Under the pieces are notes generated by a model. The model saw only the letters and a list, made by a program, of their open reading frames with translations, was not told where the DNA came from and did not search any database. Position numbers and translations under genes: made by a program. Shown piece by piece: positions 57,926-64,000 of a DNA stretch of 64,000 nucleotides (position 1 is its first letter; every line of letters starts with the position of its first letter). Origin of the DNA: Orbaceae bacterium BiB (GTDB lineage: Bacteria > Pseudomonadota > Gammaproteobacteria > Enterobacterales > Orbaceae); the NCBI GenBank assembly GCA_036251205.1, contig CP133958.1:1054001-1118000 (forward strand), given 5' to 3'.

Positions 57926-59026
57926 CTATTGTATTTTATTTTTACTGGGCAGGTATTTTTGTTTAGATTCTTCTTTAGTACAACGAGATAAATAGTAGCA
58001 GGAGGGACACCAAGTTCCAGCTTTAATATGACCGGGGCTTGCCTGCCAAGTATGACCTAAATGACACAGCCAAGTCAGTTTAGTTTCTAAATTTTTGTAG
58101 GTCGTAGAGAGGCATTTTCCACCTCGTGCTATCGCCAGTTGTCGCATGTCCTCAATTGTATAGGTTTTACGGGCACAAAAAGGACACCAACGTCCTGCCC
58201 TGATTAAATAGGTAGCTTGTTTCCATCTATGTCCTTGTGCGCATTGCCACATCACCTTGTCACTCAGCATAGCATCATGCACCGCTAAACATAATCCTGC
58301 ACGTTTCAACGCTAATGCTTGTAGTTCAGCTAACGGGCGGCGCTGTTGGTCATGGCAACACGTCGGACACCAGGTTTTAGCGTTCTTAATATTTTTGCCT
58401 GTGGTTTGCCACTCATGTCCATTAGCACAGTGAAAGGTGTATTTATCACAACCTCGAGTATAGGTTGTCGATAGGCAGGAACCACCTTGTTGTTTGGCAA
58501 TTTGTTGCAAAATCCTGAGTGCCTGTTGTTGTTTGTGTTCTACGCTACACACAGGACACCATTGCCCTTTTTGGTATCCATCGATACTCATTTGCCAATT
58601 ATGTCCGTATTGGCATTGCCATGTAAGACGTTGACGACTATTTTTGTAGTCTTTGGTTAAGCATTTGCCTTTTTTTTGTTTAGCAAGCAGCTCAATATCT
58701 TTCAATGAGTAGCGTAGATTATTAAAATAGCAGTCTGGACACCATTGACCTCGGTGTAGATGAAAAACTCGAAATTTAAAGATGTGCATGTTGCTACAGC
58801 GTATGTAAAGCTTACCGGTCTGGGTGAGTTCATCGGGATTGAGCCATTCCCCTCTCCATAAATGAATCAATTTTTTAATCGCACTACGCAGTGCTTTGGA
58901 ATACTCGGGAGTACTTTGTCCTTTAGTAATTGGCCACTTAGCAAGTAAGTATAGGATTTTTTGTTGTAAGGTGGATGGTGCATTTTTAAGAGCACTACCG
59001 CAATCAGGGGGAAGAGTGTATTTCAT
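57926..59026 (-). CDS. Five-repeat zinc-ribbon protein
   Basis: A 366-residue protein, ATG 59026 (the longer frame would use TTG). An N-terminal helical part of about 70 residues precedes five tandem units of about 60 residues, each ending W/G-x-WCPxC with an upstream C-x(3-4)-H pair: C77...WCPDC (95-99), C138...WCPVC (156-160), C200...WCPTC (219-223), C262...WCPFC (280-284) and C321...WCPSC (339-343). The cysteines and the following GHxW histidines should bind one zinc each. Similar proteins occur in mobile regions and may bind nucleic acid. No known function. Confidence 0.75.
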   Translation of the reverse strand: MKYTLPPDCGSALKNAPSTLQQKILYLLAKWPITKGQSTPEYSKALRSAIKKLIHLWRGEWLNPDELTQTGKLYIRCSNMHIFKFRVFHLHRGQWCPDCYFNNLRYSLKDIELLAKQKKGKCLTKDYKNSRQRLTWQCQYGHNWQMSIDGYQKGQWCPVCSVEHKQQQALRILQQIAKQQGGSCLSTTYTRGCDKYTFHCANGHEWQTTGKNIKNAKTWCPTCCHDQQRRPLAELQALALKRAGLCLAVHDAMLSDKVMWQCAQGHRWKQATYLIRAGRWCPFCARKTYTIEDMRQLAIARGGKCLSTTYKNLETKLTWLCHLGHTWQASPGHIKAGTWCPSCYYLSRCTKEESKQKYLPSKNKIQ

Positions 59027-59102
59027 TATCGTTAATCCAAGCAAATTAGTTTTACCTGAGAATGCCTTAATAAATTAAGGCAATACCCCACAAATAATAC
59101 GC

Positions 59103-60245
59103 TTACTTAGATTCAAATGAGCTATCGCGCATTCGAATACTGCTTGTTATTTCACGCCAGATCAGCATCAACTGCTCTTCAGTATACCCTTGCGTTTCAT
59201 CTTCGGGAATTCTATAGGTCATTTCTATGCGTAATCGTGGCGTTTTATAGGTTGGATCAGTAATATGAATACCTAAGGTAAATATATAGTCTGTATCATC
59301 AGTATTATCGCCTTGAGGATCTTCAAAATATTTGCCTTTAACCACCCACTCTTCCAGTTTTAAACCATGGCTTTCACGGGTTCCTTTATAGATAGTATGC
59401 CCGCTACCTTGCGTAAAATAAGCTTCGGGCTTATCAAGTAATGCATAGTCATCGGCAAAATCATTAAATTCAAAATAGAAAGAAAAATAGTCAATACTTT
59501 CGTGCCGATAACCATAATTCATATCTTTCCATTCACGATCTTCTCCCTGCATAAAACTATTAAACATACAAAACCCCGGCGTGGTTGGGATAGTCAAATC
59601 ATCGCGCGGCTTAATCCGATCAAAAAGTTTACGCAGCTCAATTAATTTTTGAGGGACATTGTTACCATATAAACGAGGAGAACTTAGACGATCTTCATCA
59701 TATTGTTTAGCTAAACCATTACGCGCTTTCATCTCAATTTTTAAAGTTACTTCATCTTGCCAGAGGTATCCCTCTAAAATTCTGGATGCATCTGCTGTCC
59801 CTCTACTCTCCATCCGTTCAAAAATAATGCCTTGTATTTTATCCTGTTGATTAGTGTGCACGGGGTAAATCGCTTTTAAATAAGGGCTATCAATCGGGTC
59901 AACTGCCTTAGTATTTTTTAGCTCCTGCTGACGCAGAGCTATCATCTGTTTGAACGGCGGTAAATACTGCTGTTTGGTAGTAATGGTAATATCACCACTA
60001 CTTTTGTAATAAAAGTTCCCCTCTTTATAAGCTTTAAATCCAACGGGAAGCTCGATTAAGTAAGTGCCAATACAGCGTGTAGGGGAATTTGAGAGTAACG
60101 CATTCACTGACTGCTGCTCTTTTGGTGGTAATGTAATCATTCGAATATCCTTGTTAAATGCCTGACAACTGCTCAATACGGCCAGTGCCAAAACACTAGC
60201 CATCAAACAGCCATGATATGTATTCAATTTAGGAAACCTAATCAT
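59103..60245 (-). CDS. Tli4-type T6SS immunity lipoprotein
   Basis: A 380-residue lipoprotein with signal MASVLALAVLSSC (lipobox cysteine) after a short N-terminal leader. The mature region begins with TRCIGTYLIELPVGF, which matches the CIGRYLIDLP block of Tli4 immunity proteins. It continues into a beta-rich domain with IIFERMESRG and a C-terminal domain with EEWVVKGKYFEDP and YRIPEDETQGYTEEQ. Its start overlaps the lipase stop by 8 bp (ATGATTAG), so the pair is translationally coupled. It would block the Tle4 lipase in the periplasm of the producer. Confidence 0.82.
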   Translation of the reverse strand: MIRFPKLNTYHGCLMASVLALAVLSSCQAFNKDIRMITLPPKEQQSVNALLSNSPTRCIGTYLIELPVGFKAYKEGNFYYKSSGDITITTKQQYLPPFKQMIALRQQELKNTKAVDPIDSPYLKAIYPVHTNQQDKIQGIIFERMESRGTADASRILEGYLWQDEVTLKIEMKARNGLAKQYDEDRLSSPRLYGNNVPQKLIELRKLFDRIKPRDDLTIPTTPGFCMFNSFMQGEDREWKDMNYGYRHESIDYFSFYFEFNDFADDYALLDKPEAYFTQGSGHTIYKGTRESHGLKLEEWVVKGKYFEDPQGDNTDDTDYIFTLGIHITDPTYKTPRLRIEMTYRIPEDETQGYTEEQLMLIWREITSSIRMRDSSFESK

Positions 60246-61980
60246 TCAGTATTACCGCCTGCATCATATCGACAATCGCCCTAAGGGTAAAATCTTGACC
60301 AATCTGACTTCGATAAGCAGGCTCATGCTCAACGGGGAAATGCATCCTAGCGGTTAGATAACCCATTGGAATTTCACCCGAACGCTGCGGCACGGTGCCA
60401 TCACCATTGCCGTCTGCGGGTAATAAGGTGTATTTTTCATTTACTGTACCATTTTGCAGCGTTCGACTTCCCGTTAGTTCCTTAAGATTGAGTCTGCTCG
60501 GGTCGCCAATATGGGCTGTCGACGGTGTTTTATGGCTATCGGTTATTTTTCCTTGCCAGTGCGCGGCTTGATACGTTAATGACGTTGGTTTAATCGTGTG
60601 AGTATCGTTTTCAATACCAAAAAAAGCATAAGTATTCGGGTGGTATTTATTAGGAATAGCCTTATTAAATTTTTTAACTTTATCTTTAACCATTACTTCA
60701 TATCCATCCCAATCATCCTGCATCTGTCGTAGATTATGTTTGGTATTGAGAGGATTAATCAAATGCGGTTCACACACGCACCACCATTTATCTTTAGCTA
60801 AATAAATTTCTTCATATGGATCTGACTTTGGATAAGACTCCACTCTACCATTGGGCCCTTCAATGGTTAGCCAAGCCTGACTACCCGTGCCGTATTCTGG
60901 CGTGGGTAATAATTGCAATGGCCCTGGGGCCTGAGCACACACAGCAGTCATCTCAGCAGCGTCTTTGCCCAATACATTTTCGGTTATACCATCTTTTGGT
61001 TTGTTTAAAAAGGTACTGTTCACTTCTGTCCCTCGCTTCATTCGGGTGTAAGCAGCCACAGCCCCCGTTGCCGGCTGCACGCCATGAATCACCCCTAATA
61101 CCTTAGCCTGACCGCCAAGCGCTTGAGTATAATAGCGAGCCACCAGTCCACCCATGGAATGGGTAATTAAAATAACTTTATCACACGTTTGTCCGAGTTT
61201 TTTATAATATTTTGGTAACGTCACATCCACGAGTTCCTGTAACGCCATCGCACTGTCCTCATTAGACTCAAGCCAATTATAGCCCATGGCATGCACCGGA
61301 AAATAAAAATGGTTACAATGCTTAATTTGTTCGTCTTCAGGTGTTAATGACGTTTTTGAACCTTTATCTAGCGTAAACATAGGGGCTTGGATTAATTTGT
61401 TCAGTGCTTGTAGCGTGTGGCCTTTTGGTTCAAATAAGCTTTCTTGGAGTTTTTCTAAAAACTCACCATAACTCATGTAGCCTACCGTCCCCCAACCACG
61501 CGCTTGCCTTGAACCAAATAGCTGGTTTTCCTGATTATTTTTTTTCGCCTCTTCAATTTTTTGCTGCCGCTCCTGCTTAAGACGCCTAACCTCGTTTCGA
61601 TGAGTTTTGTCATTTCCTAATAAGAGTAACTGTGTGTCGTATTTTTGTTTAATACGCCCGACTTCTGCATCGAAAGCCTCGGTGATTTTGCCTCGATCAT
61701 CAACCATTGTTTTATTCGGGTCAAGCTCTAATTTACGCGCCTTTGCATTACCATAATAGGGCAAGGCCCAACCAAGAACAGAGGGGGCACCATCTAAACG
61801 CCATACTTTTTTGGAATTAAATTTATCCGTTTTTTCTCTCAAATTACTGCCCATTACTCCCGGGATAAAAATAATCGGCACGATAAGTCGCTCTTTTTCA
61901 ATAAATAGGGTGTGTAACGTATTATCTGACGTTGGCACGGTATTATATTGGAACGGCTGTTGTTGCTTTCTATCACTCAT
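60238..61980 (-). CDS. T6SS Tle4-like phospholipase effector
   Basis: A 580-residue alpha/beta hydrolase without a signal peptide, as expected for a VgrG-borne T6SS toxin. The N-terminal region has PIIFIPGVMGSNLREKTD (oxyanion region). The nucleophile elbow THSMGG carries Ser275, a variant of GxSxG, followed by GGLVARYYTQALGG and GVIHGVQPATGAVAAY; a late DGNGDGTVPQRSGE could bring the catalytic Asp. ATG 61980 is chosen because GGTGGAG lies 5 bp upstream. The PGAP1/LCAT-like motifs and Tli4-type neighbour point to Tle4 (TplE-like). Related lipases attack bacterial membranes. Confidence 0.85.
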   Translation of the reverse strand: MSDRKQQQPFQYNTVPTSDNTLHTLFIEKERLIVPIIFIPGVMGSNLREKTDKFNSKKVWRLDGAPSVLGWALPYYGNAKARKLELDPNKTMVDDRGKITEAFDAEVGRIKQKYDTQLLLLGNDKTHRNEVRRLKQERQQKIEEAKKNNQENQLFGSRQARGWGTVGYMSYGEFLEKLQESLFEPKGHTLQALNKLIQAPMFTLDKGSKTSLTPEDEQIKHCNHFYFPVHAMGYNWLESNEDSAMALQELVDVTLPKYYKKLGQTCDKVILITHSMGGLVARYYTQALGGQAKVLGVIHGVQPATGAVAAYTRMKRGTEVNSTFLNKPKDGITENVLGKDAAEMTAVCAQAPGPLQLLPTPEYGTGSQAWLTIEGPNGRVESYPKSDPYEEIYLAKDKWWCVCEPHLINPLNTKHNLRQMQDDWDGYEVMVKDKVKKFNKAIPNKYHPNTYAFFGIENDTHTIKPTSLTYQAAHWQGKITDSHKTPSTAHIGDPSRLNLKELTGSRTLQNGTVNEKYTLLPADGNGDGTVPQRSGEIPMGYLTARMHFPVEHEPAYRSQIGQDFTLRAIVDMMQAVILND

Positions 61981-61996
61981 ATTATCTCCACCTGTC

Positions 61997-63127
61997 CTAT
62001 TCCGACACGAACTTTTTAGGGCTGATGAGTTGTACATAGATTTGCCCTTGATTACCACTCACAGTCAACTGTTCACGGAAAAACTGACCAACACTGCTAC
62101 TTGCCATCGTTAGCACAAAGTACCTCGTTAATTTGCTTGGCCTTGCAAAGGTTAAATCAATATCATGAAAAGTGACACCACTCTGCCCACCCAACGTTAA
62201 CTCATAACTTGCCATCGTTAAGTCTAATCGAGTTTTCTGATTTAATCCCGATATCCAAATATCCTTAACCTTTTTTGGCGCGAGTTGATTATAACTAAAA
62301 AGTTGCTTGATATCGGCTGATAACTCAGCCATATCCGAGACAATTAAGCGTCCTAACCACGCTTTTGCAGCCAAACCAGCCTTATTAATTAAGGATTCGC
62401 TTCCTAACAACATCGCGCTAATAAATTTACTGTGACTATGATAGGTACTATCGTCATACTGACACACCAACAGTAACGATAATTCGACTTCTTCTGAACT
62501 TTCGTGCATGTGCTCCATGAACACAACATAATCATTGATAGGTTCAGCTTTTAAATCCCAACGCTGAAAAATTGCGTCAATGAGGTCATCATCATCCATA
62601 AGTTCATGCGGTAGATAGATATGAGCCAAATATTTGTGATAATCAGCACATTGCTGCGCTAAATTTATCATCACTTCATCAAGAAACCAATACGGTTTTA
62701 CCGATGCAGTACGATTGAACAAGGGTCTGGCTTTTTGTGGATATAGCGGGATTTTTATACTATCTGAGGTTAGAGCCTGTAAACCATCAGGTTCAGCACA
62801 AATAATAGCGTGGCCAAAAATTGGAACTTGTACTTTACTCCATGCTTGCCACTCATTTGTAATATGTTGCTGGTGTTGTATTATCTCTTGATTGCTAGCC
62901 ATTAAATAACAATAATAAACCCATCGGCACGAAAACATCATCAGCCATATTGTAAAAGGTAACACAATTGCAAATAGCCAAAACAGTGATGTGTCGTTAT
63001 CTTGATACAAAAAAAGCGTTATTACAAACCCCATGGCCATAATCAACACAAAGGCAATCCCCCATAAAAGATAAGATGGACGCTTTATTTGTTGTAAACT
63101 CGGTAATTCAGGAATATTCCATCCCAT
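61997..63127 (-). CDS. Unknown two-helix membrane protein between VgrG and the Tle4-like lipase
   Basis: A 376-residue protein. ATG 63127 has AGAAGG about 9 bp upstream. Two membrane helices lie near residues 20-45 and 50-75 (LLWGIAFVLIMAMGFVITLFLY and LFWLFAIVLPFTIWLMMFSCRWVYYCYL), then a soluble domain of about 300 residues with DDDDLIDAIFQRWDLKAEPINDYVVF and WLGRLIVSDMAELSADIKQLFSYNQLAP. I do not recognise a family. The gene ends 16 bp before the lipase start and begins 61 bp after the VgrG stop, so it belongs to the effector operon. An effector adaptor role is plausible by position, like Tla3 in a Tle3 cluster, but is not established. Confidence 0.65.
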   Translation of the reverse strand: MGWNIPELPSLQQIKRPSYLLWGIAFVLIMAMGFVITLFLYQDNDTSLFWLFAIVLPFTIWLMMFSCRWVYYCYLMASNQEIIQHQQHITNEWQAWSKVQVPIFGHAIICAEPDGLQALTSDSIKIPLYPQKARPLFNRTASVKPYWFLDEVMINLAQQCADYHKYLAHIYLPHELMDDDDLIDAIFQRWDLKAEPINDYVVFMEHMHESSEEVELSLLLVCQYDDSTYHSHSKFISAMLLGSESLINKAGLAAKAWLGRLIVSDMAELSADIKQLFSYNQLAPKKVKDIWISGLNQKTRLDLTMASYELTLGGQSGVTFHDIDLTFARPSKLTRYFVLTMASSSVGQFFREQLTVSGNQGQIYVQLISPKKFVSE

Positions 63128-63187
63128 TAATGACACCTTCTTATTTATAATTGTTATCGTTTATTCAATAACCCATATTGATACCCT

Positions 63188-64000
63188 TTATTTTTTATTT
63201 TTAGCGTCAAGGATAATTTGTATTGGCTCCACAAACTGGCTAAATTGAGCGGGCAACCGTCCATCACTATCAGTCATCGTGACAATTTCAGTGTTATCTG
63301 CACGAACAATACGTACCGACTGATTTTCAACCACAGCATTATTATGTTGCCAACGCAGTTGTGAATTAAATACATAATGACTGCTTTTTTGCTCATTGGA
63401 CATCTGACTTAAACTATCCGCATCTAATTTCTGCCAAGTCGCCGATTTATTGATAATATTATCGGGAGCACCAATTTCGACTGACCCATTAGCTAAACGC
63501 AAATAAGCACCGCCACAGGTTAAAATCAGCTCTTGTTTAGCTGAAATGACAGTGCGCCCTTGTTGACTCGTGATTAATATATCTTTTAATGCACTAAGGG
63601 ACATTTCATCATTCTGAGCCTGAATATCCACTTTACCATGTGAAGCAAAGAGTTTAATACCCAGTTTTTGAGCAAAGATGCTGATGGCTTCACCCGCAGC
63701 AAGCGTGAACTTCCTGAGAATATTAAAATCTGTCTGGCCATGACTACTAACAATCACATTTTCACCCGCAGACAGTTGAATACTGTTAGGGGTCACTTGG
63801 GCAATCCCTTTTGGTGATGAAAGCAAAATAGCTGCTTCTTTTAAACCATCAAGTGAATCGACTAATAATTTTTTTTGCCTCTCTAAATCTGCCAATTCAG
63901 CTTGAGCTTGCTTAGCCGCATCTTGCAAAGACGACACTAAACTAATAGCTTTATTTAACTGTTCAGTCGCTTGTTGCATATTGAGCTGAGTATCTTGTGC
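63188..64000 (-). CDS. VgrG spike protein, C-terminal part (starts beyond right edge)
   Basis: Only the last 270 codons are in the window; the frame is open through base 64000 (reads AQDTQLNMQQATEQL) and the start lies outside. A coiled segment (QQATEQLNKAISLVSSLQDAAKQAQAELADLERQKKLLVDSLDGLKEAAILLSS in pieces) leads into the DUF2345 repeat beta-prism (GIAQVTPNSIQLSAGENVIVSSHGQ...LILTCGGAYLRLANGSVEIGAPDNI). A C-terminal extension of about 85 residues follows, containing SVRIVRADNTEIVTMTDSDGRLPAQF, of transthyretin-like appearance. VgrG trimers are the T6SS spike tip, and such extensions load Tle effectors. It is the first gene of the Tle4 operon. Confidence 0.85.
   Translation of the reverse strand, partial: AQDTQLNMQQATEQLNKAISLVSSLQDAAKQAQAELADLERQKKLLVDSLDGLKEAAILLSSPKGIAQVTPNSIQLSAGENVIVSSHGQTDFNILRKFTLAAGEAISIFAQKLGIKLFASHGKVDIQAQNDEMSLSALKDILITSQQGRTVISAKQELILTCGGAYLRLANGSVEIGAPDNIINKSATWQKLDADSLSQMSNEQKSSHYVFNSQLRWQHNNAVVENQSVRIVRADNTEIVTMTDSDGRLPAQFSQFVEPIQIILDAKNKK

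Overview
The window is an AT-rich gammaproteobacterial chromosome segment. Its core genes (cyaY, igaA/yrfF, bepA, sspA-sspB, zapC next to ycbX, eno-pyrG, ilvI-ilvH, ilvY/ilvC, rluC/dsbB) are those of Enterobacterales-like bacteria. The low GC content together with type VI secretion (T6SS) effector loci suggests a gut symbiont of the Orbales (Gilliamella/Orbus-like). That assignment is inference, because no 16S gene is present.

Layout: 1-1988 is the end of a T6SS effector locus: a VasX-type toxin running off the left edge and a putative DUF4123-like adaptor, both on the minus strand. A tRNA-Ile(CAU) follows at 2306-2382. From about 2.6 to 51.1 kb lies a mostly housekeeping backbone: a lipoprotein; a VOC/cysteine hydrolase/WYL-regulator trio; clcA; argE; aroA; an XRE regulator; catalase; a LacI regulator fused to a solute-binding domain; igaA; cyaY; ilvIH; bepA; a DUF554 protein; a histidine phosphatase; rluC; dsbB; rluA; rdgB; mazG; an OPT transporter; an MGMT-like protein; ybfF; rnb; sspAB; eno; pyrG; a ybjD-like gene; a PhnP-like hydrolase with a nucleoside-type MFS transporter; ycbX; zapC; ilvC and ilvY; creD; a GyrI-like protein; and the dat-ddc pair for 1,3-diaminopropane.

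At 51.68-51.86 kb tRNA-Leu(UAA) and tRNA-Gly(GCC) form a small operon with a clear promoter. A P4-type integrase follows immediately and marks an accessory island running to the right edge. The island holds small phage-like genes, an SOS-type umuDC operon with a near-consensus LexA box whose umuC is cut by a 1239-bp IS3-family element with a 3-bp target duplication, a secreted unknown protein, a five-repeat zinc-ribbon protein, and a second T6SS effector module. In transcription order on the minus strand that module is the VgrG C-terminus, an unknown two-helix membrane protein, a Tle4-like lipase and a Tli4-like lipoprotein immunity protein.

The most unusual items are the LacI/solute-binding fusion, a perfect 20-bp LacI-type palindrome in front of the PhnP-like/MFS pair, the uncharacterised protein between VgrG and the Tle4-like lipase, a dense GATC cluster upstream of zapC, and a long AT-rich gap with DnaA-box-like sites upstream of creD.
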